A stretch of 64,000 nt of DNA from Microbacterium salsuginis (GTDB taxonomy: Bacteria; Actinomycetota; Actinomycetes; Actinomycetales; Microbacteriaceae): assembly GCF_012524205.1 (NCBI RefSeq), contig NZ_JABACI010000001.1, positions 1,240,001 to 1,304,000 of the forward strand, given 5' to 3'. The notes below the pieces were generated by a model. It was not told the DNA's origin. It saw nothing but the letters and a program-made list of their open reading frames with translations, and did no database searches. Positions 1 through 7,501 of the stretch are shown piece by piece (the first letter of the stretch is position 1; each line of letters opens with the position of its first letter). The translations under genes were made by a program, and so were the position numbers.

Positions 1-1493
1 GAAGCGCCTATAACAACGCCGCCGACGGCACCGTCGATGACGTCACGCCTGGGACGCTGGAGGGCCTGGACAACCTGCTCGCCGACGGCACGATCACAGC
101 GGAGCAGTACCTCGCCGCCGGCGACGCCTACAGCGCGACGAAGGGACGACAGCTCTACGTGCTCGACCGGATGCACGAGGACGGGCAAATCACCGACGAG
201 CAGTACGTGGCGGCGGCGATCGAGCCGATCGTCCCCAAGATCCAGCCAGCGCTGACAGGCTGCGCCGCGACGTCCGCACCCTTCTTCTGCCAGTACGTGG
301 TCAACACCGTAAGGTCCGACCCGGACTACGCAGCCGCGTTCGGCGGGACTTCGGCGGAGCGGCAGCAGTCGCTGACTCGCGAGGGGCTGAACATCTACAC
401 GACGCTGGACTGGCGGCTGCAGACCGCATCGCAGGACGCGATGCGGCGGAACGCTCCCGAGAGCGTTCCGGGTATGGCCTTCGGGTCCGCGTCGATCAGC
501 ATCGAAGCGGGCACAGGGCGCATCCTCGCGATCAGCCAGAACAACCGCTTCACGGAGGATGCCGACCTCGCCGCCACCGATCCGGTGTACACGTCGCTCG
601 TGTATGCGGGGGATGCGGTGCACGGCGTCTCGGGTGGATTCGAGACCGGTTCGACGTTCAAGCTGTTCACGCTCGTCGACTGGCTCGAGAAGGGGCGTTC
701 GCTTTTCGAGCCCGTCGACGGCAGCCTGCGCGTCATACCTCGTCTGCAAGACCGCTGCGACGGCACCTGGATCAACCGAGAGAACCACGTCGTCCGCAAT
801 TTCAGCAACGTCCCCGGCTACACCGGGACGCCGATGCAGTTCACCGCGCAATCGCTGAACAGCGGCTTCCTCGGCATGGCGGAACGACTCGACCTGTGCG
901 ACATCGAGGAGGTCGCCACCCGCATGGGGGTGACACGCGGCTCGGGTGCGCCGGTGGACATCGACGGCGCCGCAGCGATCATCGGCACGAACGAGATCGC
1001 GCCGGTAGCCATGGCGGGAGCATTCGCCACGGTCGCGAACAACGGCGCCTACTGCATTCCGCGCGCGATCGAGCGCGTGGTCAACGCCGACGGCGACGAG
1101 CTGCCGGTTCCCGGCGACCGGTGCTCGCAGGCGATCAGCCCCGAAGTGGCGGCCGCGACAGCGTTCGCTCTGCAGGGCGTCATGGTCCCCGGCGGCACCG
1201 GATCGGCGGGCAACCCGAACGACGGCACGCCGATGCTGGGCAAGACGGGCACGCACGAGCAGATCCAGACGTGGCTGGTGGAATCCAGCACCCGCGTGAC
1301 GACGGCTGTGTGGGCGGGCAACGCCATCGGGAAGGGCGACGTCTTCCGGGCGTGGCACAACGGGCGCGCACTCTCGACGATCCGTCTCCCGATCGCCCGC
1401 GAGATCCAGGGCGTCGCCAATCAGCTCTACCCGGGTGGGCCCTTCCCGCCGCCTCCCGCAGAACTGGTCGGGCGCGGTCCAGGGCCGAGCTGA
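1..1493 (+). CDS. Class A penicillin-binding protein, 3' part (5' end outside window)
   Basis: The reading frame is already open at the left edge, so only the C-terminal portion is present. What remains is the end of the linker after the glycosyltransferase domain and the whole transpeptidase domain. The active-site tetrad STFK has its serine codon at 651-653; an SLN motif lies near 855 and the KTG triad near 1243, in the order expected for a penicillin-binding transpeptidase. The family cross-links peptidoglycan outside the membrane and is anchored by an N-terminal helix that is not in the window. The C-terminus ends in a short Pro/Gly stretch. The next gene is convergent. Assignment as class A (bifunctional) rests on the linker and overall layout; the transpeptidase activity itself is well supported. 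Confidence 0.9.
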   Translation, partial: SAYNNAADGTVDDVTPGTLEGLDNLLADGTITAEQYLAAGDAYSATKGRQLYVLDRMHEDGQITDEQYVAAAIEPIVPKIQPALTGCAATSAPFFCQYVVNTVRSDPDYAAAFGGTSAERQQSLTREGLNIYTTLDWRLQTASQDAMRRNAPESVPGMAFGSASISIEAGTGRILAISQNNRFTEDADLAATDPVYTSLVYAGDAVHGVSGGFETGSTFKLFTLVDWLEKGRSLFEPVDGSLRVIPRLQDRCDGTWINRENHVVRNFSNVPGYTGTPMQFTAQSLNSGFLGMAERLDLCDIEEVATRMGVTRGSGAPVDIDGAAAIIGTNEIAPVAMAGAFATVANNGAYCIPRAIERVVNADGDELPVPGDRCSQAISPEVAAATAFALQGVMVPGGTGSAGNPNDGTPMLGKTGTHEQIQTWLVESSTRVTTAVWAGNAIGKGDVFRAWHNGRALSTIRLPIAREIQGVANQLYPGGPFPPPPAELVGRGPGPS

Positions 1494-1574
1494 GCTGTCG
1501 CTCGCGGCGAACCCGTGGGACAGCGTCGTGCCGCGCTCGGCCTTCAAGCGCGACCTGCTCCCGTCATCCGCTCG

Positions 1575-2582
1575 TCAGCCGGCAGTGGACTCCCGCACCA
1601 CGAGCTCGGGCCGGAAGCGCACCGTCCGCTCGTGGCCGCCGTCCTCTTCGTCGAGCTCGCTCAGCAGGAGTTCGACTGCCGTGTGCCCGATCAGATGAGC
1701 GGGCTGGCGAATCGAGCTGAGCGGCACCACGGTCGCCGACGCGAAGTCGATGTCGTCGTATCCGATGAGGGCGATGTCGCGGGGCACCTGCACGTCGCCC
1801 ATCAGGGTGAACGCCTGCAGCGCTCCCACGGCGAGCAGATCGTTGGCGGCGAAGACGGCGTCGGGGCGCTCTGCCGCCGGCCGCGCGCGCAGGGTCTCGC
1901 CGGCCGCACGACCCTGCAGCACCGAGAGCGCGGGCATCTCGACGACCTCGAGCGCGGCATCCGGAATCTCGGCCACGGCCCGCCGCGCGCCCTCGAGACG
2001 GTCGGCGACCTGCCGGAACGTGAGTGGTCCGCACACGTAGGCGATCCGCCGGCGTCCGATCGACAGGAGGTGCGACACCGCGAGGTAGCCGCCCTCGACA
2101 TCGTCGACCGACACCGAGGCGAAGCCGCCTGCCGGGTCCTCATGGTCCACGAGGATGACGTGGACGCCTCCGCTGCGCAGGCGCTCCAGCCGTTCCAGGT
2201 CGCCGTCGACCGGCGTGACGAGCACCCCGTTCACACGCTGCTCCCGGAACAGGTCCAGGTAGGCGTGCTCACGCTCGGAACGCTCGTCGCTGTTGCCGAG
2301 CAGCACGCTCATGCCCGACTCCGCCGCACGATCCTCGGCGCCGCGCGCGACCTCCGCGAAGAAGGGGTTGCCGGCGTCGAGCACCACGAGGGCGATCGTG
2401 CGACTGCGGCCTGCCCGCAGCTGCCGTGCTGCGTCGTTGCGCACGAAGCCCAGCTCGTCGATCGCCCGCTGAACCCGTTCGACCGTCGCGGGGGCGACCT
2501 TCGCGGGCCGGTTGAGCACGTTCGAGACGGTGCCGACCGAGACGGATGCCGCAGCCGCGACATCTCGAACGCTCACGACCAC
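1575..2582 (-). CDS. LacI-family regulator of the rhamnose operon
   Basis: A 335-residue LacI/GalR repressor: an N-terminal helix-turn-helix (VRDVAAAASVSVGTVSNVLN), then a periplasmic-binding-like sugar-sensing domain ending in VVRESTAG. I chose the GTG at 2580-2582 because AAGGGG sits 5 nt upstream. In-frame ATGs at 2606 and 2618 have no ribosome site and would place the operator inside the gene. It diverges from rhaM, and two copies of a TGAAnCGnTTCA-like palindrome lie between the two genes. It is therefore probably the local repressor of L-rhamnose catabolism, relieved by rhamnose or an intermediate, and probably self-regulated. Family assignment is firm; the effector is inferred from context. 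Confidence 0.9.
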   Translation of the reverse strand: MVVSVRDVAAAASVSVGTVSNVLNRPAKVAPATVERVQRAIDELGFVRNDAARQLRAGRSRTIALVVLDAGNPFFAEVARGAEDRAAESGMSVLLGNSDERSEREHAYLDLFREQRVNGVLVTPVDGDLERLERLRSGGVHVILVDHEDPAGGFASVSVDDVEGGYLAVSHLLSIGRRRIAYVCGPLTFRQVADRLEGARRAVAEIPDAALEVVEMPALSVLQGRAAGETLRARPAAERPDAVFAANDLLAVGALQAFTLMGDVQVPRDIALIGYDDIDFASATVVPLSSIRQPAHLIGHTAVELLLSELDEEDGGHERTVRFRPELVVRESTAG

Positions 2583-2600
2583 GGCATCCCCTTGCTCTGC

Positions 2601-2630
2601 TTGCATGAAACGATACATAGCGGCTAAGGT
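2601..2630 (+). promoter_or_regulatory. Predicted promoter of the rha operon
   Basis: TTGCAT (2601-2606) and TAAGGT (2625-2630) are separated by 18 bp, about 35 bp before rhaM. The two operator copies overlap the spacer and follow the -10 box, a layout suited to repression. A ribosome site GAGGA (2655-2659) lies 6 nt before the rhaM start. Confidence 0.5.
2606..2617. promoter_or_regulatory. LacI-type operator, rha copy 1
   Basis: TGAAACGATACA is an imperfect copy of the palindrome found 26 bp downstream. The 26-bp centre spacing is about two and a half helical turns. It lies in the spacer of the predicted rha promoter and just upstream of the regulator gene. Confidence 0.55.
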
Positions 2631-2631
2631 T

Positions 2632-2643
2632 TGAAACGATTCA
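2632..2643. promoter_or_regulatory. LacI-type operator, rha copy 2
   Basis: TGAAACGATTCA has the symmetric form TGAAnCGnTTCA, typical of LacI-family half-sites around a central CG. It lies immediately downstream of the predicted -10 box of the rha operon. Confidence 0.6.
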
Positions 2644-2665
2644 TCCCCCGATCCGAGGACATTCG

Positions 2666-3037
2666 ATGACGAGAGTCTGCTTCCAGCTGCAGGTCGCGCC
2701 GGAGCTGCTCGACGAGTACATCGCCCGCCACACTCCGGTCTGGCCCGAGATGCTCGCCGAGATCGCTGCCGCGGGCCGCCGCAACTACTCGCTGTTCCTC
2801 GGCGAAGGCGGGCGTCTCATCGGCTACTACGAGACCGACGACGACGCGGCTGCGCAGGCCTACCTCGCGGCATCCCCCGTCGCCGCCCGCTGGGAAGCCG
2901 AGATGAGCCGCTTCTTCGTCGGCCTCGACGGCCGCCCTGATCAGGCGGCCACACCCCTCACCGAGATCTTCCACCTCGACGACCAGCTCGCCGCTGCCGC
3001 GGCGCGCGCGCCCCACGAAGAGAGCACCCCATCATGA
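2666..3037 (+). CDS. rhaM: L-rhamnose mutarotase
   Basis: A 123-residue protein of the RhaM family, which interconverts the alpha and beta anomers of L-rhamnose so that the isomerase is not limited by spontaneous mutarotation. The N-terminus aligns with the E. coli enzyme around Tyr18 and His22 (DEYIARHTPVWPE), the residues tied to catalysis, and the RNYSLFL strand is also typical. It is somewhat longer than the usual ~104 residues because of an Ala-rich tail. GAGGA lies 6 nt before the ATG. The stop overlaps the rhaI start (ATGA), so the two are translationally coupled. It is the first gene of the rha operon and cytoplasmic. Confidence 0.95.
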   Translation: MTRVCFQLQVAPELLDEYIARHTPVWPEMLAEIAAAGRRNYSLFLGEGGRLIGYYETDDDAAAQAYLAASPVAARWEAEMSRFFVGLDGRPDQAATPLTEIFHLDDQLAAAAARAPHEESTPS

Positions 3038-4200
3038 CCACGCTGTCCCCAGAGATCCTCACGCAGCTCGAAGGCCAGGGCATCGAGCTTCCCAGCTGGG
3101 CGTTCGGAAACTCCGGAACGCGGTTCCGGGTGTTCACCACGCCCGGCACCCCTCGCGACCCGTTCGAGAAGATCGCCGACGCCGCCCAGGTGAACAAGTA
3201 CACGGCACTGGCCCCGAGCGTCGCCCTTCACATCCCGTGGGACAAGGTCGACTCCTACGACGAGCTCCGGCGGCACGCCGAAGACCACGGCGTCGCGCTC
3301 GGCACCATCAACTCGAACACGTTCCAGGACGAGGACTACAAGTTCGGCGCACTCACGCACGCCGACGACCGCATCCGCCAGAAGGCGATCGACCACCACT
3401 TCGAGTGCATCGACATCATGAACGCGACCGGCTCGCGTGATCTCAAGATCTGGCTGGCCGAGGGCTCGAACTACCCCGGCCAGAACGACATGCGTGCCCG
3501 CCAGGACCGCCTCGCGGACTCGCTCCAGCAGATCTACGCGCGGCTGTCGGACGAGCAGCGACTCGTCCTCGAGTACAAGTTCTTCGAGCCGGCGTTCTAC
3601 CACACCGATGTCCCGGACTGGGGCACGTCGTACGCCCAGGTCGCGGCGCTCGGCGAGCGCGCGATGGTGTGCCTCGACACCGGCCACCACGCACCGGGCA
3701 CCAACATCGAGTTCATCGTCATGCAGCTGCTGCGGCTCGGAAAGCTCGGGTCGTTCGACTTCAACTCGCGCTTCTACGCCGACGACGACCTCATCGTGGG
3801 CGCGGCCGACCCCTTCCAGCTGTTCCGCATCATCTTCGAGGTCGTGCGCGGCGGAGGGCTGAACAACCCCGACGTGGCGTTCATGCTCGACCAGTGCCAC
3901 AACATCGAAGACAAGATCCCGGGCCAGATCCGCTCGGTGCTCAACGTCCAGGAGATGACGGCTCGGGCTCTGCTCGTGGACCGCACCGCGCTCGATGCCG
4001 CTCAGGCCGCGAACGACGTGCTCGCCGCCAACGCCGTCTTCATGGACGCGTTCTACACCGACGTGCGCCCCGCGCTCGCCGAATGGCGTGAGTCGCGCGG
4101 ACTCCCCGCCGACCCGATGGCCGCCTATGCGGCATCCGGCTACCAGTCCCGGATCGCGGCCGACCGCGTCGGGGGAACCCAGGCCGGCTGGGGCGCGTAA
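3034..4200 (+). CDS. rhaI: L-rhamnose isomerase
   Basis: A 388-residue TIM-barrel isomerase of the Pseudomonas stutzeri RhaI type, converting L-rhamnose to L-rhamnulose with a divalent metal. Typical segments are visible: the lysine-containing IWLAEGSNYPGQ, EYKFFEPAFYHTD with metal-ligand acids, CLDTGHHAPGTN, and GSFDFNSRFYADDD. Actinobacteria often use this type rather than the E. coli RhaA type. Its start overlaps the rhaM stop by 4 bp. A strong hairpin follows the stop codon, before the next gene of the cluster. Function is well supported by sequence and by the neighbouring mutarotase, aldolase and kinase. Confidence 0.95.
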   Translation: MTTLSPEILTQLEGQGIELPSWAFGNSGTRFRVFTTPGTPRDPFEKIADAAQVNKYTALAPSVALHIPWDKVDSYDELRRHAEDHGVALGTINSNTFQDEDYKFGALTHADDRIRQKAIDHHFECIDIMNATGSRDLKIWLAEGSNYPGQNDMRARQDRLADSLQQIYARLSDEQRLVLEYKFFEPAFYHTDVPDWGTSYAQVAALGERAMVCLDTGHHAPGTNIEFIVMQLLRLGKLGSFDFNSRFYADDDLIVGAADPFQLFRIIFEVVRGGGLNNPDVAFMLDQCHNIEDKIPGQIRSVLNVQEMTARALLVDRTALDAAQAANDVLAANAVFMDAFYTDVRPALAEWRESRGLPADPMAAYAASGYQSRIAADRVGGTQAGWGA

Positions 4201-4211
4201 CTCCACAAGCC

Positions 4212-4250
4212 CACCGGGGGTGCGGGATGCCGATCCTCGCACCCCCGGTG
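4212..4250 (+). terminator. Hairpin after rhaI, inside the cluster
   Basis: CACCGGGGGTGCG pairs with CGCACCCCCGGTG (13-bp stem, 13-nt loop). No U-tract follows, so it may act as a partial terminator, an mRNA 3' end stabiliser, or both. It could give rhaM-rhaI a higher transcript level than the downstream genes. Confidence 0.6.
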
Positions 4251-4328
4251 CACCACCTCCGCTTCACTGTCGCGATCTGCAAGACCGACCCGCAGAATGC
4301 GACAGAGGAAGAGACGAAGGACACGAAG

Positions 4329-5297
4329 ATGAGTGAGCCGTACCCCGCCGCCGACGGGCTCGTGCGGGTCTACCCCGCCCGGGAGCCGAACGGCACCGGC
4401 CTCGTATGGGCGCACGGCGGCGCCTTCGCGTTCGGCGACATCGACATGCCCGAGTCCGACTGGGTCGCGCGTCAGCTCTCGTCGCGCGGCACCACGGTGA
4501 TCTCGGTCGACTACCGTCGGGCGCCGGTTCCGCAAGGGTGGAGTGGGCGTGGGGAGGATGCCGCCACTCCAGCGCGACCCGGACACCACTACCCCGCGGC
4601 ATCCGATGACATGCTCGCGGCGTGGTCGTGGACGCTCGACACCGCCGACCGGCTGCGCATCGATCGCGACCGGCTGGCGCTGGGCGGAACGAGCGCGGGC
4701 GGAAATCTCGCCGCCGGGGCGACGCTCCGGCTGATCGAGCGACGCGCCGCCCGGCTTCCCGCTCTCGTGATCCTCGCGTACCCGACGCTTCTGGCCGTGC
4801 AGCCCGCACCCGACGCCGCGCTGCGTGCGCTGCTCGACGCGAATCCCGAGGCCGACCGCTTCGGCCCCGACGTGGTACGCGGCATGTACGAGAACTACCT
4901 CGGCGGTCCCGTCGAGCACGCACCGCTGGGCGCCGTCCCGGGCCTCGCTCGCCCGGTCGACCTCGTCCAGTTCCCGCCGACGCTGATGGTCAACGGCGAG
5001 GCCGACGAGCTCCGCGTCTCGGGCGAGGCGTTCGCCGCGACGCTGCGGGCGGCCGGTCGCCCGATCGAGGTCGTCACCGAACCGGGCACCGAGCACGGTC
5101 ACCTCAACCGGCCGCACGAGGCTGCGGCATCCGTCTCGATCGACCGCCTCGCCGCCCGCCTCGCATCCCTCAAGTCCCCGAGCCCCGCTCCGCAGTCACT
5201 TTCTGCACCCACCTCGCCACGCGCCTCGCAAAACCAGACTGCGGAGCAGGAGCCACTCCCGCTCCGCAGTCACAAAACGCCCGCTGCCCCCGCCTAG
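4329..5297 (+). CDS. Alpha/beta hydrolase, HSL-like family
   Basis: A 322-residue cytoplasmic esterase-like protein of the hormone-sensitive-lipase group. The oxyanion motif HGGAF is near residue 36 and the nucleophile elbow GTSAGGN near residue 121; an Asp near EADELR and a His near TEHGHL complete the likely triad. The ATG at 4329 is preferred because GAAGGA lies 7 nt upstream; an earlier in-frame ATG at 4227 lies in the rhaI hairpin. The last ~40 residues, after RLAARLASLK, are low complexity and are encoded by a twin hairpin repeat that also supplies the stop codon. The tail is thus probably an accidental extension. Its role in the rha cluster is unknown; it may deacylate rhamnose esters. 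Confidence 0.85.
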   Translation: MSEPYPAADGLVRVYPAREPNGTGLVWAHGGAFAFGDIDMPESDWVARQLSSRGTTVISVDYRRAPVPQGWSGRGEDAATPARPGHHYPAASDDMLAAWSWTLDTADRLRIDRDRLALGGTSAGGNLAAGATLRLIERRAARLPALVILAYPTLLAVQPAPDAALRALLDANPEADRFGPDVVRGMYENYLGGPVEHAPLGAVPGLARPVDLVQFPPTLMVNGEADELRVSGEAFAATLRAAGRPIEVVTEPGTEHGHLNRPHEAAASVSIDRLAARLASLKSPSPAPQSLSAPTSPRASQNQTAEQEPLPLRSHKTPAAPA

Positions 5298-5321
5298 TAC
5301 CGCAGAACCTGACTGCGGAGC
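5187..5321. repeat. Twin 61-bp hairpin repeat at the end of the hydrolase gene
   Basis: Two units (5187-5247 and 5261-5321), each made of GCTCCGCAGTC, a 39-nt loop and GACTGCGGAGC, are separated by 13 bp. Arms and loop length are identical while the loops have diverged. The outer arms can also pair between units (5237-5247 with 5261-5271). Unit 2 contains the hydrolase stop codon; its end is 34 bp before rhaD. Confidence 0.75.
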
Positions 5322-5355
5322 ATCTGACACGGATCCGATACGAAGGAACGACACC

Positions 5356-7392
5356 ATGACGAACGAGACTGTCGACCAGCTGATCGCGCGGTCGAACCGC
5401 CTCGGCGCCGACCCGAAGAACACCAACTACGCCGGCGGCAACACGTCGGCCAAGGGCACCGACACCGACCCGGTCACGGGTGAGCCCGTCGAGCTGCTGT
5501 GGGTCAAGGGCTCGGGTGGCGACCTGGGCACTCTCAAGCCCGAGGGACTCGCGGTGCTGCGCCTCGACCGCATGCGCGCCCTCGTGAACGTGTACCCCGG
5601 CGTCGAACGCGAGGACGAGATGGTCGCCGCGTTCGACTACTGCCTGCACGGCAAGGGCGGTGCGGCCCCCTCGATCGACACCGCGATGCACGGCCTCGTC
5701 GACGCCGCGCACGTGGACCACCTGCATCCCGACTCGGGCATCGCGATCGCCACCGCCGCCGACGGCGAGGAGCTCACGACCAAGATCTTCGGAGACAAGG
5801 TCGTGTGGGTGCCGTGGCGTCGCCCCGGCTTCCAGCTGGGCCTGGACATCGCCGAGATCAAGGCGCAGAACCCGCAGGCCATCGGCTGCATCCTGGGCGG
5901 CCACGGCATCACCGCGTGGGGCGACACGTCCGAGGAGTCCGAGCAGAACTCGCTGTGGATCATCGAGACCGCCGCCGCTTACATCGCGAGCAACGGCAAG
6001 GCCGACCCGTTCGGCGGTGTCCGCGCCGGTTTCGAGGCCCTGCCCGAGGCCGAGCGTCGGGCCAAGGCGGCGGCTCTGGCGCCGACCATCCGCGGCCTCG
6101 CGTCGACCGACAAGCCGATGGTCGGCCACTTCACCGACTCCACCGAGGTGCTGGACTTCCTCGCGTCCGAGAAGGCACCCGCCCTGGCCGAGCTCGGCAC
6201 GAGCTGCCCCGACCACTTCCTGCGCACCAAGGTCAAGCCGCTGATCCTCGACCTTGCCGCGGACGCGACGGTCGAGGCATCCGTCGCCCGCCTCAAGGAG
6301 CTGCACGAGCAGTACCGCGCCGACTACCAGGCGTACTACGACGCCCACTCGACCGCCGACAGCCCGGCCATCCGCGGTGCCGACCCGCTCATCGTCCTCG
6401 TCCCCGGCGTGGGCATGTTCTCGTACGGTGCGAACAAGCAGACCGCGCGCGTCGCCGGCGAGTTCTACGTCAACGCGATCAACGTGATGCGCGGCGCCGA
6501 AGCGCTGTCGACGTACTCCCCCATCTCGGATGCCGAGAAGTTCCGCATCGAGTACTGGGCGCTGGAAGAGGCCAAGCTGCAGCGCATGCCCAAGCCGAAG
6601 TCGCACCAGGGCCGCATCGCGTTCGTCACGGGCGCGGCATCCGGAATCGGCAAGGCCATCGCAACCCGCCTCGCCGCCGAGGGCGCGTGCGTCGTCGTGG
6701 CCGACCTCGACCTCGAGAAGGCGCAGGCCGCCGCGGCGGAGCTGGGCGGCACGGATGTCGCGATCGGGGTGGCCGCGAACGTCGCCGACGCCGAGGGCGT
6801 GCAGGCCGCGATCGACGCCACCGTGCTCGCGTTCGGCGGCATCGACCTCGTGGTCAACAACGCCGGGCTGTCGCTGTCCAAGCCGCTGCTGGAGACCACC
6901 GAGAAGGACTGGGACCTGCAGCACGACGTCATGGCGAAGGGCTCGTTCCTGGTGGCCAAGGCCGCCGCGAAGGCGCTCATCGAGCAGGGCATGGGCGGCG
7001 ACGTCGTCTACATCTCGTCGAAGAACTCCGTCTTCGCCGGACCGAACAACATCGCGTACTCGGCGACCAAGGCCGACCAGGCCCATCAGGTGCGTCTGCT
7101 CGCGGTCGAGCTCGGCGAGCACGGCGTGCGCGTGAACGGCATCAACCCCGACGGCGTCGTGCGCGGCTCGGGCATCTTCGCCTCGGGCTGGGGTGCGAAC
7201 CGCGCCGCGACGTATGGCGTCAAGGAAGAGGACCTCGGCCAGTTCTACGCCAACCGCACCATCCTCAAGCGCGAGGTCGTGCCCGAGAACGTCGCCGACG
7301 CGGTCTACGTGCTGACCGGCCCCGAGCTCTCGCGCACGACCGGTCTGCACATTCCCGTGGACTCCGGCGTCGCAGCCGCCTTCCTGCGATGA
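5356..7392 (+). CDS. rhaD: Bifunctional rhamnulose-1-phosphate aldolase / alcohol dehydrogenase
   Basis: A 678-residue fusion. The N-terminal ~400 residues form a class II aldolase domain (NYAGGNTSAKG, DHLHPDSG with metal-binding His, GGHGITAWGD). The C-terminal ~260 residues form a short-chain dehydrogenase with the NAD-binding TGAASGIG and the catalytic YSATK. The family cleaves L-rhamnulose-1-phosphate to dihydroxyacetone phosphate and L-lactaldehyde, and the second domain is thought to act on the lactaldehyde. AAGGA lies upstream of the ATG. It sits between the hydrolase and rhaB; a dispersed hairpin repeat separates it from rhaB. Length and domain order match the known fusion family. Confidence 0.93.
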   Translation: MTNETVDQLIARSNRLGADPKNTNYAGGNTSAKGTDTDPVTGEPVELLWVKGSGGDLGTLKPEGLAVLRLDRMRALVNVYPGVEREDEMVAAFDYCLHGKGGAAPSIDTAMHGLVDAAHVDHLHPDSGIAIATAADGEELTTKIFGDKVVWVPWRRPGFQLGLDIAEIKAQNPQAIGCILGGHGITAWGDTSEESEQNSLWIIETAAAYIASNGKADPFGGVRAGFEALPEAERRAKAAALAPTIRGLASTDKPMVGHFTDSTEVLDFLASEKAPALAELGTSCPDHFLRTKVKPLILDLAADATVEASVARLKELHEQYRADYQAYYDAHSTADSPAIRGADPLIVLVPGVGMFSYGANKQTARVAGEFYVNAINVMRGAEALSTYSPISDAEKFRIEYWALEEAKLQRMPKPKSHQGRIAFVTGAASGIGKAIATRLAAEGACVVVADLDLEKAQAAAAELGGTDVAIGVAANVADAEGVQAAIDATVLAFGGIDLVVNNAGLSLSKPLLETTEKDWDLQHDVMAKGSFLVAKAAAKALIEQGMGGDVVYISSKNSVFAGPNNIAYSATKADQAHQVRLLAVELGEHGVRVNGINPDGVVRGSGIFASGWGANRAATYGVKEEDLGQFYANRTILKREVVPENVADAVYVLTGPELSRTTGLHIPVDSGVAAAFLR

Positions 7393-7405
7393 CCGGCGGT
7401 TCGGC

Positions 7406-7488
7406 GCGTTTCGTGTCGCTTCGCTCACTCAGCGACCGGGAACAGGACTCGGCCGTCGAGCGAGCGAGGAACGAGCGAGGCGAAACGC
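7406..7488. repeat. Dispersed hairpin repeat, copy 1 (between rhaD and rhaB)
   Basis: Left arm (7406-7438) begins GCGTTTCGTGTCGCTTCGCT and ends CAGCGACCGG; right arm (7452-7488) is its inverse, ending GCGAGGCGAAACGC. Related copies lie at 56996-57029 and 59716-59820. The right arm ends directly against the rhaB ribosome site AAGGAG. REP-like by appearance. Confidence 0.75.
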
Positions 7489-7501
7489 AAGGAGCCCGGC
7501 G

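Noticed and set aside
1515..2627. A 370-codon plus-strand frame opposite the LacI gene.
   Set aside because: The minus-strand product is a clear LacI protein with HTH and sensor domain; the plus-strand frame is its shadow.
7406..7488. GAGCGAGCGAGG-type repeats considered as a CRISPR remnant.
   Set aside because: There are no regularly spaced direct repeats or spacers; the structure is an inverted repeat found at other loci.
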